A DNA stretch of 64,000 bases. Source: Lachnospiraceae bacterium (lineage in GTDB: Bacteria; Bacillota; Clostridia; Lachnospirales; Lachnospiraceae). The notes under the pieces are model-generated. The model worked only from the letters and a program-made list of their open reading frames with translations. It was not told the DNA's origin and made no database searches. The number at the start of each line of letters is the position of its first letter. The first letter of the stretch is position 1. This document shows, piece after piece, positions 38,368-48,118 of the stretch. The position numbers and the translations under genes were made by a program. The stretch covers positions 1 to 64,000 of the forward strand of contig JAILQX010000025.1 of the NCBI GenBank assembly GCA_024698705.1, in the 5' to 3' direction.

Positions 38368-40584
38368 TCAATAGGGATTCATGGGATTCAGATCAAAAAA
38401 TACCTGAAGATCTCCCATTTCCTTTATACCGGATTCCAGCCTGTTCTTACATTCAGTCAACAGCCTTTCGTCCCGGCTCTTTATAAAAAACACGAACCGA
38501 AATACATCATTTATCTTTCCTATCCCTGCTTTAGCCGGTCCTATGACCTTCACCTTATCACTTACACCCTTTATATATTCTGCCATGGATGTGCATGTGT
38601 TTTCGGCCAGTTCCCTGCTGCGGGATGTTACCAACACTGCAAGTATATCACAGATAGGTGGGTATCCGCCAAGTTCTCTGTACAAAATCTCTTCGTCATA
38701 GAATGCCCTGTAGTCCTGGGCTGCCGCTCTGACTATCGCATAATGCTCGGGCTGATAGGTCTGTATGACCGTTTCGCCTTCCTTGGTACCTCTTCCCGCT
38801 CTGCCGGCCGCCTGCGTTATGAGTTGGAATGTACGTTCCGCAGCCCTGTAATCATTGATCGCAAGCGACATGTCTGCTGCTATTATACCAACCAGCGTCA
38901 CATCGGGAAAGTCATGACCCTTGACTATCATCTGTGTACCTATTAGGATATCCGCTTTCCTGTCACCGAATTCGGACAGGATGTGTTCGAGACTGCCTTT
39001 CTTTTTGGTTGTATCCGCGTCCATCCTGAGTGTTCTTGCAGCGGGAAATATCTTCTTTACCTCTTCCTCTATCAGCTCCGTTCCCGCCTTGAATCCGAGG
39101 ATATATTTTGAGCCGCATTTGGGGCAGACAGACGGCCTTTTCTCCTCGTAGCCGCAATAATGACATACCATCTTTCCCGTGCTGCGATGCTCCGACAATG
39201 ATACGTCACAATGCGGGCAGCGCAGAACAATTCCGCAGGATCTGCATGATACAAATCCTGCATATCCTCTTCTGTTCAGAAACAGCATGACCTGCTCATT
39301 TCTGTCCAGTTTTTGTGCAATGCTCTCCTTAAGCTTTTCACTGAAAACGGATTTGTTGCCCTTTTTAAGTTCCTCACGCATATCCACTATGCTCGTACCT
39401 GCCAGCCTGCCTCCTACGGCACGCTTATACATGCTCCAAAGCCTGTATTCGCCGTTTACGGCACGGTAAAACGTATCAACCGAAGGAGTGGCACTACCGA
39501 GTACCACCGAAGCATGATTAAGCTCCGCCAGTTTTTCGGCGACCTCCCTTGCATGATACTTCGGGACATTTTCGGATTTGTATGTATGCTCATGCTCTTC
39601 ATCCATGACTATGAGCCCGACTCTTTCAAACGGGGTGAACAGCGCGGATCTGGGACCTATGATCACGTCTATCTCGCCTTTTTTTGCCCTCTCGCACTGA
39701 TCGTATTTTTCTCCCTCGGACAATGTCGAATTCATGATCGAAACACGCTCTCCGAAATAATGATAAAATCTCTTTACCGTCTGATAGGTCAGAGCAATCT
39801 CGGGGATGAGGACGATGACCTGCTTTCCCCTCTTTACGACCTCCTCAATGAGCTTTATGTATGTAACTGTCTTTCCGCTTCCGGTGATACCGTGAAGAAG
39901 ATATGTCTTTCTTATGTCCGCATCGTAATCTTCGATGAATTCTTTTACTATAGCCTTCTGTTCATCATTGAGTTCTATGTTCTTCTCTACGCTCTTTTTG
40001 ATGACTATCGGATTTCTGAAATAATTCTCGGTCTCAATACTGATCACACCGGCTTTTTCAAGATTTGTTACCGTTGTTGCCGACACTCCAAGCTTTCCGG
40101 TGACCAGATGATAATCCAGTACTTTCTCCTCAATGAGCTCCCTCATAAGCCTTTCCTTGCCTGCCTGTTTCTTTCTCACGGCTACAGCCAGTTCTTCTAC
40201 GGCTGTCTCCTCCGAAGCCTTAAGGATGATCGTCTTTTTTGCCTTCGGTTTATATGTCTTTTTGATCGGCAATACGGTCTTAAGAGCCGTATTCATGGTC
40301 GAACCGTACCGCTCTTTTATAAATGCGGCAAGTTCGATCAGACGTCCCTCACTTGCGTTCTGTTCCACAACGATATCCGTTATGTCCTTGATCCTGTCCG
40401 GGTCGAAGTCCGTATGATCGCTGCATTCGATCACATATCCGGTCAAAAGCCTGCCGCCTTTTCCGAAAGGCACGGTGACCTTTGTCCCCGGTTTGCATCT
40501 GTCCTTAAACCTGTCGGGTACACTGTATGAAAATGTTCTGTCCAGGCTCTCGGCACTGATATCTACAATCACACTGGCATACAT
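38368..40584 (-). CDS. priA: Primosomal replication protein/helicase PriA
   Basis: The protein has 738 residues and restarts stalled forks. It has a DNA-binding N-terminal domain, Walker A GITGSGKT, DEEH box MDEEHEHTY, a zinc-binding insert of four CxxC pairs (CRSC, CPHC, CHYC, CPKC) and the helicase motif QAAGRAGRG. I chose the ATG that gives MYASVIVDIS because it fits the family N-terminus; GTG at 40593 is possible. The ribosome region overlaps the recJ stop codon. Confidence 0.95.
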   Translation of the reverse strand: MYASVIVDISAESLDRTFSYSVPDRFKDRCKPGTKVTVPFGKGGRLLTGYVIECSDHTDFDPDRIKDITDIVVEQNASEGRLIELAAFIKERYGSTMNTALKTVLPIKKTYKPKAKKTIILKASEETAVEELAVAVRKKQAGKERLMRELIEEKVLDYHLVTGKLGVSATTVTNLEKAGVISIETENYFRNPIVIKKSVEKNIELNDEQKAIVKEFIEDYDADIRKTYLLHGITGSGKTVTYIKLIEEVVKRGKQVIVLIPEIALTYQTVKRFYHYFGERVSIMNSTLSEGEKYDQCERAKKGEIDVIIGPRSALFTPFERVGLIVMDEEHEHTYKSENVPKYHAREVAEKLAELNHASVVLGSATPSVDTFYRAVNGEYRLWSMYKRAVGGRLAGTSIVDMREELKKGNKSVFSEKLKESIAQKLDRNEQVMLFLNRRGYAGFVSCRSCGIVLRCPHCDVSLSEHRSTGKMVCHYCGYEEKRPSVCPKCGSKYILGFKAGTELIEEEVKKIFPAARTLRMDADTTKKKGSLEHILSEFGDRKADILIGTQMIVKGHDFPDVTLVGIIAADMSLAINDYRAAERTFQLITQAAGRAGRGTKEGETVIQTYQPEHYAIVRAAAQDYRAFYDEEILYRELGGYPPICDILAVLVTSRSRELAENTCTSMAEYIKGVSDKVKVIGPAKAGIGKINDVFRFVFFIKSRDERLLTECKNRLESGIKEMGDLQVFFDLNPMNPY

Positions 40585-40594
40585 ACGCTTCACA

Positions 40595-42343
40595 TTACCT
40601 GTAATCATTTATGATAAACTGAACGCTTCTTTTTCCCATATATTCATTGACGGCAGGATAATAAATAATATCACACATGACATTTTCACGTGCTCCCGGC
40701 GTCATTAGTCTCTTTGACGTGCCCTCTCCGAATTTCTCATCGACATGAGCCAAAAAAAGATCGAGTTTCCTGAACATGACGAGTTCCGTATTAAAGCCGT
40801 CCTCACAAGTGACCGAAAACTTTGCCATATTTGCATTTTTGCCCATGTATCTTCCTTCAAGAAACCTGATGTTCCTGCAGGCAAATACCGGCTTTTCATT
40901 GCCGTTTCCAAATGGTTCCAGCATTGAAAGCTGATCTATCAGTTTTTCGCTTACGTAAGATAGAGGCATCGGAACGTCTATGATGATCTTCTCCTCCAGA
41001 GAATCCGGATCGATCTCACACTCGTTGATCCTTCTTTTAAATTCCTCAAGCCTGTCTCTGTTCAGTGAAAATCCGGCTGCCATTGCATGTCCGCCGAACT
41101 TGGTAAATACATCCTTCACTTTGCACATGGCATCGTAGATATGAAATCCAGGTATGCTCCTTGCCGAGCCTTTGAGCGCATCTCCTTCGCCCGTTACAAC
41201 AAATACGGGTCTGTAATATTTTTCCTTTATCCTGCCGGCCACGATCCCCGCAAGGCTCTCATGCAATTGCGGAAGGTGCACGACTATGACTCTGTCCTTC
41301 GCATCTACAAGCTCTTCGGCACTCTTTAGACCGTCTTCGGTCATGTACTTTCTGCTTTCATTGAGTTCCTTAAGTTTGGAAGCGATCCTTATACCGTCTT
41401 CTATTGTCTCACACTTTAACAGATCAAGAGAGATATCCGCGGTGTCCAGTCTGCCTGTGGCATTGATACACGGCCCCAGCACGAAACCAATGCTCTGTGA
41501 TGTTTTTGTTTTACCTTCCAGTCCGCATACCTTCACAAGGGCTCTCATTCCGAGGTTATGGCTCTTATCAAGGCACTTTAGTGTGTTACGTACAAGATAT
41601 CTGTTCTCATCCTTAAGTTCCATGATATCACATACGGTAGCAAACCCCGCAAGCTCCATGAGTTCCTCCAGCGGCTCTGTTTCCATGCCTATCGCATCGA
41701 ACATTGCCTGAATGAACTTGAACGCCACCACGGCCCCGCAGATATTCTTGAAGGGGTATATGCAATCCTCTCTCTTCGGGTCCACAACAGCAGGAACATT
41801 GGGCAGGATATATCTTCTCTCACCGTCTCTTTCCTCATAGGGTATCTCATGATGATCCGTTACTATACATGTTAATCCAAGTTCCAGTGCATGGTCAAAT
41901 GCATCAACGGCAGCTATACCGTTATCACATGTGACCAAAAGGTCGACCCCGTCATTTGCGGCATCATCGATCATGGATGCATTGATGCCGTATCCGTCCT
42001 TTATCCTGTGAGGAATGACCGTATCGACATCGGCTCCGCAGATCGTAAGACCCTTCCATAGAATATAGGTTGACATAATTCCATCGACATCGTAGTCTCC
42101 TACAACTCTTATTTTCGAATTCATATCGATTTTATCCAATGTTATGTCTACCGCTTTGTCGATATCCTTCAAGTAATTGTAATCATGTACGCACGATCTG
42201 TCGGGCGATAAAAACCGTCTCATCTCCTCTTCATCCATGAGATCCCTGTTGCGCATTACGCGGACAACGACCTGGTCTATGCCGAGATGATCGCCTATGC
42301 CTTTAAAATCACATTTCTTGCCGGATACAACCCATTTAGCCAT
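40595..42343 (-). CDS. recJ: Single-stranded-DNA-specific exonuclease RecJ
   Basis: The protein has 582 residues. The DHH phosphoesterase motifs are intact: GDYDVDGIMS, VTCDNG, VTDHHEI and the DHHA1 motif GGHAMAAGFS, followed by an OB-type domain. It degrades 5' ends of single strands in repair and recombination. Its GGAGG site lies about 20 bp after the secDF terminator, leaving little room for a promoter, so partial readthrough may drive the recJ-priA run. Confidence 0.95.
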   Translation of the reverse strand: MAKWVVSGKKCDFKGIGDHLGIDQVVVRVMRNRDLMDEEEMRRFLSPDRSCVHDYNYLKDIDKAVDITLDKIDMNSKIRVVGDYDVDGIMSTYILWKGLTICGADVDTVIPHRIKDGYGINASMIDDAANDGVDLLVTCDNGIAAVDAFDHALELGLTCIVTDHHEIPYEERDGERRYILPNVPAVVDPKREDCIYPFKNICGAVVAFKFIQAMFDAIGMETEPLEELMELAGFATVCDIMELKDENRYLVRNTLKCLDKSHNLGMRALVKVCGLEGKTKTSQSIGFVLGPCINATGRLDTADISLDLLKCETIEDGIRIASKLKELNESRKYMTEDGLKSAEELVDAKDRVIVVHLPQLHESLAGIVAGRIKEKYYRPVFVVTGEGDALKGSARSIPGFHIYDAMCKVKDVFTKFGGHAMAAGFSLNRDRLEEFKRRINECEIDPDSLEEKIIIDVPMPLSYVSEKLIDQLSMLEPFGNGNEKPVFACRNIRFLEGRYMGKNANMAKFSVTCEDGFNTELVMFRKLDLFLAHVDEKFGEGTSKRLMTPGARENVMCDIIYYPAVNEYMGKRSVQFIINDYR

Positions 42344-42367
42344 AAATCCTCCGCTATATGAAACAAA

Positions 42368-42390
42368 GGGGATGAGCCCTGCTCATCCCC
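42368..42390 (-). terminator. Rho-independent terminator after secDF
   Basis: A nine-bp perfect stem GGGGATGAG/CTCATCCCC with a five-nt loop is followed on the minus strand by TTTGTTT. Confidence 0.85.
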
Positions 42391-42417
42391 GAAATCCAAT
42401 CTGCCTTATATCATCAA

Positions 42418-44598
42418 TCACTTAGATGTCTTAGCTTTTACCTTATCGGTTTTCTTGACAAACTTTGTTCTGAATATGTACCACATAGCACCTGTCAGAC
42501 ATACTGAAGAGTATGTACCGATCAGAATACCTACCATAAGCGGCATCGCGAACTCCTTGATGCTCGTAACACCGAATACATAGAGCGATGCGACCATGAC
42601 AAATGTTGTCAATGATGTGAATATACTTCTCGACAATGTCTGGTTGATACATTTGTCGACCATGGCTTCGTATCTGTCAAGGTTGTTGCCGACAGTCGGA
42701 AGTGTCTCCCTGATCCTGTCAAATATAACGATCGTGGCATTTATCGAATAACCCACTACCGTAAGCATACATGCGATGAATGTCGATCCGACGCTTATCT
42801 TAGCCAAGGCATAGAATGCAAGGACTACAAGAACGTCGTGACACAGAGCAAGTACCGAACTTGCGGCAAAACGTATATCCTTAAATCTGAACCAGATGTA
42901 AAGAAGCATGCAGATCGTAGCTACTATGACAGCAACGACCGCTTCTTTTCTCATTTCGCCCGAGATCGTTGATGAAATGGTCTCTGCAGTGATCTTTTCT
43001 TTCTCTATTCCGTAGTTGGTCTCAAGAGCCTCGGTCATGGCTTCACGCTGTGCAACATTAAGTGTTGAGGTCTTGAAGATGACTTCGTTGGTTCCCTGAA
43101 CCTTCTGTTTCTGGATGTCTCCGCCACCGATGGCTGCTCTGATAACAGGTATGACCTTGCTGTCAAGATCTGCGAGGCTTATGTCCTCATTGAATGCAAC
43201 GTTGGTACTTGTACCGCCCTTGAACTCAAGCGAATAATTGAGGACGTCACCGATCTTTGATTTATTCATGGCCATACCGGCAATACCGGAAATGATGAGC
43301 ACTGCCGAGAAGCAGAAAAAGATGACCTTCTTTGAAAGGAATTTTGCTTCTTTTCTCTCTTTTGCCCTGCCGTAGAATTTCTCGTCGGTGATACCGATCG
43401 CATAGAATGCATTGATGATCACTCTTGTGATAACAAGTGCCGTGAACATTGATATTACAATACCAATTCCGAGTGTCTGAGCGAAGCCCTTAATGGTACC
43501 GGTACCCATGGCTCCCAGCACAAGTGCTGCGATAAGTGTTGTGATATTACCGTCTATGATAGCTGAGAATGCTTTCTTAAAACCTATCTTGATAGATGAG
43601 CTTACCGTCTTGCCCGTTGCGATCTCTTCCCTGATACGTGCAAATATGATAACGTTCGCATCAACCGCCATACCTATCGAAAGGATGATACCCGCGATAC
43701 CCGGTAATGTAAGTGTTACATTGAATGCGTTCAATGTAAGTATCATAAGAACAACATACAATGCCAAAGCTATTACGCTTGCCAGACCCGGTATGAAATA
43801 AACAACGATCATGAATACCGCTACAATGGCAAAACCGATCGCTGCGGCATAAAGGCTTGTCTTTATGGCTTCTTCACCGAGCTGTGCGCCTACCACGTTA
43901 CTTCTGAGTTCTTCAAGTTCAAGTTTAAGACCACCGATACGGATCGTAGTCGCAAGTCTGTCAGCCTCCTCAAATGTGCTGCTGCCGGTGATAACTGCAT
44001 TACCATCGGTTATTGCAACCTGAACATAAGGGCTGCTTATGATTTGATTGTCGTATATTATATAGATAACATCGTGGTTTACCGCTGCCTTTGTGGTAGC
44101 TTCCGCAAATGCTTTCGTACCTTCCTCGGTAAACTCAAGTGCTACTACGAATTGCTGGTTGCCCATGCTGTCCTTCTGTGAGCCTGCCTGAGCATTGGCC
44201 ACTTCCGTTCCGGACAATACAAGGTTTCCGTCTTTATCATAGAATTCAAGAGATCCGGGCTTTCCAAGTTCTTCAAGAACCGCATTTGCATCTGATACAC
44301 CGGGTATCTCGATGTTTATCCTGTCACTGCCTTCCTGATATACACTGGCTTCGGTCGAATAACTGTCAACACGCTTCTGCAGTTTGAAGATCGTATCCGC
44401 CATATCTTCCGCCGAGGGATCTTCCTCTCCGACAACCTGATATGTAATGCTGACACCACCTGCCAGATCGAGGCCCTGCTTGATATTGGCTGCGCTTCCC
44501 GAGCCCGCACTGTCAAGGCCGAAAATACTTGCGTACACACCGCCTGCCAAAAGGGCAAGAATGATCACAAGTGTGATTATACCGTTTCTTTTACTCAT
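42418..44598 (-). CDS. secDF: Protein translocase accessory subunit SecDF (fused)
   Basis: The protein has 726 residues. SecD occupies about 1-415 and SecF the remainder, fused in one chain as in Bacillus. Motifs include GLDLAGGVSITY in the first periplasmic domain, GIAGIILSIGMAVDANVIIFARIREE in the SecD membrane part (split here by its two halves), LEFKGGTS and VGYSINATIVIFDRIRE in SecF. Twelve membrane helices are expected. It uses the proton or sodium gradient to pull exported proteins outward. It is a single-gene unit with its own promoter and terminator. No yajC is adjacent. Confidence 0.96.
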   Translation of the reverse strand: MSKRNGIITLVIILALLAGGVYASIFGLDSAGSGSAANIKQGLDLAGGVSITYQVVGEEDPSAEDMADTIFKLQKRVDSYSTEASVYQEGSDRINIEIPGVSDANAVLEELGKPGSLEFYDKDGNLVLSGTEVANAQAGSQKDSMGNQQFVVALEFTEEGTKAFAEATTKAAVNHDVIYIIYDNQIISSPYVQVAITDGNAVITGSSTFEEADRLATTIRIGGLKLELEELRSNVVGAQLGEEAIKTSLYAAAIGFAIVAVFMIVVYFIPGLASVIALALYVVLMILTLNAFNVTLTLPGIAGIILSIGMAVDANVIIFARIREEIATGKTVSSSIKIGFKKAFSAIIDGNITTLIAALVLGAMGTGTIKGFAQTLGIGIVISMFTALVITRVIINAFYAIGITDEKFYGRAKERKEAKFLSKKVIFFCFSAVLIISGIAGMAMNKSKIGDVLNYSLEFKGGTSTNVAFNEDISLADLDSKVIPVIRAAIGGGDIQKQKVQGTNEVIFKTSTLNVAQREAMTEALETNYGIEKEKITAETISSTISGEMRKEAVVAVIVATICMLLYIWFRFKDIRFAASSVLALCHDVLVVLAFYALAKISVGSTFIACMLTVVGYSINATIVIFDRIRETLPTVGNNLDRYEAMVDKCINQTLSRSIFTSLTTFVMVASLYVFGVTSIKEFAMPLMVGILIGTYSSVCLTGAMWYIFRTKFVKKTDKVKAKTSK

Positions 44599-44664
44599 CT
44601 TTTATCTCCTCCTCCACATGCCGTACCATATGTCAGTCCGGCATCGGATAACATACCGCATATA

Positions 44665-44693
44665 AATTTAGCACATTTCCGATTTTATGGCAA
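44665..44693 (-). promoter_or_regulatory. Promoter of secDF
   Basis: On the minus strand -35 TTGCCA (44688-44693), a 17-nt spacer and -10 TAAATT (44665-44670), with TGC just before the -10 (extended -10). It leaves a leader of about 60 nt. Confidence 0.7.
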
Positions 44694-44735
44694 CCCAAAT
44701 AAACCGAATGTTCCCATATGTTCTTTAACCCGGTT

Positions 44736-45995
44736 TCAGGCTTCTTTATCATCGATCCTGAGCAATACCTTTTTGATACGATTTTTATCTATGGCCTGCA
44801 CCCTGATCCTTATGCCGTCCTCGGTTACTATCTCGTCTCCCTTTTCCGGCATCCTGTCCAGTATCTCTATGACAAGGCCGGCGATGGAATCATTTTCCTT
44901 GCTCTCAAGCGTAAGGCCGAGTTCGTCATTTACATCGTCGATCTTCCTGCTGCCGTCTATGATGTAGGCATTCTTTTCAACCTTCTTTATGAATTCTTCT
45001 TCATCGGCATCGTACTCATCCCTTATCTCGCCGACTATTTCCTCAAGCAGGTCTTCAAGCGTTACCATACCGACACAGGTACCGTATTCACTGAGGACAA
45101 ATACAAGGCTGAACGTGGTCTTTCTCAGTTCCATCAGAAGATCCGCCGTTTTTTTGTATTCATATGTATAATAGGTTTCCCTCAGGATATCCGAAACCTC
45201 AAAACTCTTTTTATCCTCTACAAGTATGAAGTCCTTGATATTGATGAGGCCTATCACATTGTCCGGTTCGTCCCTGTACACCGGTATCCTTGTGTACATG
45301 TGCTTTTTAAAGACCTCGAGGACCTCTTCGTACTTTGACTTCTCTTCGACACATACCATATCGATACGAGGTACCATGATATCCTTTGCCACCGAATCCG
45401 AGAAGTCAAACACATTGTTGATCATGACCTTTTCGCCCGACTCGATAACTCCATCCTCGTGGCTTACATCCACATAAGTCCTTAATTCTGCTTCGGTTAT
45501 GGTGTTTCTTGCCTTCATATCAATACGCATGAGAAACAGTATTCCCTGCGCTATCTTATCGACTATCCATATCACGGGAGTCATAACACACATCAATGAA
45601 TAGATGATGGGAGCATATATAAATGCCATCTTATCGGCCAGTATCTTGGCGGCATTTTTAGGAACGATCTCCCCAAATAAAAGGACGACGATAGTCAGTA
45701 TGCCCGTGCCTATCGAAATAGCCGCATTGCCCCACAGCTCCATAACGAACAAAGTCACGAGCGATGATGCCGCTATGTTGACTATATTATTTCCTATGAG
45801 TATGGCACTGAGCATCTTGCTGTATCTGTCCAAACAGGCTTTGACAATGCCCGCTCCCTTTTTATTCTCTTCAAGCCAGGCTCTCACCTTCACCTCGCTT
45901 ATAGTTGAAAGCGCGGTCTCTGCAGAAGAAAAAAAGGCCGATAAAAGTATGAGAATGATTATTATTGTCAGTTTGATTATCTGATCACTGCTCAC
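44736..45995 (-). CDS. CNNM/CorC (HlyC/TlyC) family transporter-like protein
   Basis: The protein has 419 residues: an N-terminal DUF21/CNNM membrane domain (about 5-190, SAFFSSAETALS motif), a CBS pair (about 205-325) with MVPRIDM before it, and a C-terminal CorC_HlyC domain. Members export or regulate Mg2+. The start is a GTG at 45995 with GGAG seven bases upstream; an upstream-extended frame would run through the tRNA-Leu gene and its terminator, so it is not real. Confidence 0.92.
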   Translation of the reverse strand: MSSDQIIKLTIIIILILLSAFFSSAETALSTISEVKVRAWLEENKKGAGIVKACLDRYSKMLSAILIGNNIVNIAASSLVTLFVMELWGNAAISIGTGILTIVVLLFGEIVPKNAAKILADKMAFIYAPIIYSLMCVMTPVIWIVDKIAQGILFLMRIDMKARNTITEAELRTYVDVSHEDGVIESGEKVMINNVFDFSDSVAKDIMVPRIDMVCVEEKSKYEEVLEVFKKHMYTRIPVYRDEPDNVIGLINIKDFILVEDKKSFEVSDILRETYYTYEYKKTADLLMELRKTTFSLVFVLSEYGTCVGMVTLEDLLEEIVGEIRDEYDADEEEFIKKVEKNAYIIDGSRKIDDVNDELGLTLESKENDSIAGLVIEILDRMPEKGDEIVTEDGIRIRVQAIDKNRIKKVLLRIDDKEA

Positions 45996-46024
45996 TTTAT
46001 TCTCCGATCGTGCAAACAATATAC

Positions 46025-46047
46025 TAAAAAAGCTCCTTTCAGGAGCT
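46025..46047 (-). terminator. Rho-independent terminator of tRNA-Leu
   Basis: A seven-bp perfect stem AGCTCCT/AGGAGCT with a three-nt loop is followed on the minus strand by six T residues, six bases after the tRNA 3' end. Confidence 0.9.
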
Positions 46048-46053
46048 CTTAAA

Positions 46054-46136
46054 TGCTGGTAGTGGGACTTGAACCCACACGTGGTTGCCCACAACAGATT
46101 TTGAGTCTGCCTCGTCTGCCATTCCGACACACCAGC
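46054..46136 (-). tRNA. tRNA-Leu (anticodon CAA)
   Basis: An 83-nt class II tRNA folds on the minus strand. It has acceptor GCTGGTG/TACCAGC, anticodon loop CTCAAAA giving CAA (codon TTG), a long variable arm TGTGGGCAACCACG and T loop GGTTCAAGTCC. The discriminator is A; CCA is not encoded. Confidence 0.96.
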
Positions 46137-46162
46137 CTATCGGTCTTATGCGACCGAATTAA

Positions 46163-46191
46163 AGTTTATCATATCACTTACCCATTTGCAA
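46163..46191 (-). promoter_or_regulatory. Probable promoter of tRNA-Leu
   Basis: On the minus strand -35 TTGCAA (46186-46191), a 17-nt spacer and -10 TAAACT (46163-46168), followed by a small CGGTC/GACCG hairpin just before the mature tRNA 5' end. Confidence 0.55.
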
Positions 46192-46198
46192 GAACTAT

Positions 46199-48040
46199 CT
46201 AGATCGCGTTTTTCCTGTTGATCATGTCTCTTTTTCTGAGTGTGGAATCAAGTATCTTCTTCCTGATACGAAGGTTCTTGGGTGTTACTTCAAGCAGTTC
46301 ATCGGTATCTATAAATTCCAGTGCCTGCTCAAGGCTAAGGACCTTCTTGGGTGAAAGTCTTAGCGCCTCATCGGCACTTGAACTTCTTGTATTGGTAAGC
46401 TGTTTCTTCTTGCAGACATTGATCTCTATGTCCTCAGCTTTGCCCGTCTGACCAACGACCATTCCCGCATATACTTTTTCACCGGGCTCGATAAAGAGTG
46501 TACCTCTGTCCTGAGCATTATACAGTCCGTAAGTAATGGCTTCACCAGCTTCAAATGCTATGAGCGAGCCCTGTTTACGATACATCATGTCTCCCTTGTA
46601 AGGGCCGTATCCGTCAAATATGGTATTGAGTATACCGTTACCCTTTGTATCTGTCATGAACTCCCCTCTGTAGCCTATAAGACCTCTTGAGGGAATATTG
46701 AATTCAAGTCTTGTGTATCCGCCGTTTATAGATGTCATGCCGAGGAGCTCGCCCTTTCTTGCGGAAAGCTTCTGGATAACGCTTCCGGAGAATTCTTCGG
46801 GTACATCTATATAAGCAAGTTCCATAGGCTCCTGCTTCTGATTCCTTTCATTGAATTTGTAAAGGACTTCTGCCTTGGATACTGCAAATTCATATCCTTC
46901 ACGTCTCATATTTTCTATAAGGACGGAAAGATGGAGTTCCCCTCTTCCCGATACCTTGAACACATCCGTCGAATCCGTTTCCTCGACCCTGAGAGAGACG
47001 TCTGTGTTGAGTTCCTTAAACAGTCTGTCCCTTAGATGACGGGAAGTGACATACTTACCTTCCTGTCCGGCAAGCGGCGAATCATTGACCATGAAATTCA
47101 TGGCGATCGTAGGCTCGGAGATCTTCTGGAAGGGTATCGCTTCCGGCTGATCCGGTGAGCAGAGTGTATCTCCTATATGAATATCCGAAATGCCGCTTAT
47201 GGCTACGATGGAACCTATGCCGGCTTCATTTACTTCAACCTTGTTAAGACCATCAAACTCGTACAGCTTGCTGACCTTGACTTTGGTGCATTTATCGGTC
47301 TCATGATGATTGACTATGACAACATCCTGATTGACCCTGATGGTACCGTTATCGACCTTTCCGACACCGATACGTCCTACATATTCGTTATAATCAATGG
47401 TACTGATGAGCACCTGGGTTCCCTTCTCGGGATCTCCCGTTGGTGCGGGAATGTAATCAATGATAGTCTCAAACAGCGGGACCATGTCCGTTCCCGGCTT
47501 ATCGGCTTCCATGCTCGCATAGCCGCCTTTTGCCGAAGCATATACAAAGGGACATTCAAGCTGTTCGTCACTCGCATCGAGATCCATGAAAAGTTCAAGC
47601 ACCTCGTCCACGACCTCTGCAGGTCTGGCTTCGGGCCTGTCTATTTTATTGATACATACGATGACATGAAGATCAAGTTCCAGAGCCTTCTGAAGCACGA
47701 ACTTGGTCTGGGGCATAACGCCTTCAAATGCGTCTACCACAAGGATAACACCATTGACCATCTTAAGAACACGCTCTACCTCTCCTCCGAAATCGGCATG
47801 TCCCGGTGTATCTATGATATTTATCTTGGTGTTCTTATATGTAACGGCAGTGTTCTTTGACAGGATGGTTATCCCACGTTCACGTTCGATGTCGTTGGAA
47901 TCCATTATACGTTCTGCCACTTCCTGATTTTCCCTGAATATACCACTCTGCTTGAGCAGTTCATCGACAAGCGTTGTCTTGCCGTGATCAACATGGGCGA
48001 TTATCGCAACATTTCTTACATCTTCTCTTGTCTGTACCAT
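46199..48040 (-). CDS. typA: Ribosome-associated GTPase TypA/BipA
   Basis: The protein has 613 residues, full length. It has G1 AHVDHGKT, switch [15 protein letters not shown]4 NKID, and the EF-G-like domains III and V plus the BipA-specific C-terminal domain ending in [12 protein letters not shown]. It assists 50S assembly and stress adaptation. It stands alone behind a good promoter. Confidence 0.97.
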   Translation of the reverse strand: MVQTREDVRNVAIIAHVDHGKTTLVDELLKQSGIFRENQEVAERIMDSNDIERERGITILSKNTAVTYKNTKINIIDTPGHADFGGEVERVLKMVNGVILVVDAFEGVMPQTKFVLQKALELDLHVIVCINKIDRPEARPAEVVDEVLELFMDLDASDEQLECPFVYASAKGGYASMEADKPGTDMVPLFETIIDYIPAPTGDPEKGTQVLISTIDYNEYVGRIGVGKVDNGTIRVNQDVVIVNHHETDKCTKVKVSKLYEFDGLNKVEVNEAGIGSIVAISGISDIHIGDTLCSPDQPEAIPFQKISEPTIAMNFMVNDSPLAGQEGKYVTSRHLRDRLFKELNTDVSLRVEETDSTDVFKVSGRGELHLSVLIENMRREGYEFAVSKAEVLYKFNERNQKQEPMELAYIDVPEEFSGSVIQKLSARKGELLGMTSINGGYTRLEFNIPSRGLIGYRGEFMTDTKGNGILNTIFDGYGPYKGDMMYRKQGSLIAFEAGEAITYGLYNAQDRGTLFIEPGEKVYAGMVVGQTGKAEDIEINVCKKKQLTNTRSSSADEALRLSPKKVLSLEQALEFIDTDELLEVTPKNLRIRKKILDSTLRKRDMINRKNAI

Positions 48041-48073
48041 AATATTTCCTCTTTCTGCCTTAAAAACTTATTC

Positions 48074-48102
48074 ACTATAGCACAGCAGATGCAAGTATGC
48101 AA
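48074..48102 (-). promoter_or_regulatory. Promoter of typA
   Basis: On the minus strand -35 TTGCAT (48097-48102), a 17-nt spacer and -10 TATAGT (48074-48079), with TGC directly before the -10 (extended -10). Confidence 0.7.
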
Positions 48103-48118
48103 TAGTCGCATTGTACAA

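Noticed and set aside
39313..40530. 405-codon open frame on the plus strand
   Set aside because: It lies wholly antisense to priA, whose motifs are all intact; the long frame is a by-product of priA codon usage and has no ribosome site or family signature.
45996..46130. N-terminal extension of the CNNM/CorC gene
   Set aside because: The extension would translate the tRNA-Leu gene and its terminator; a GTG with a proper ribosome site at 45995 gives the normal family start.
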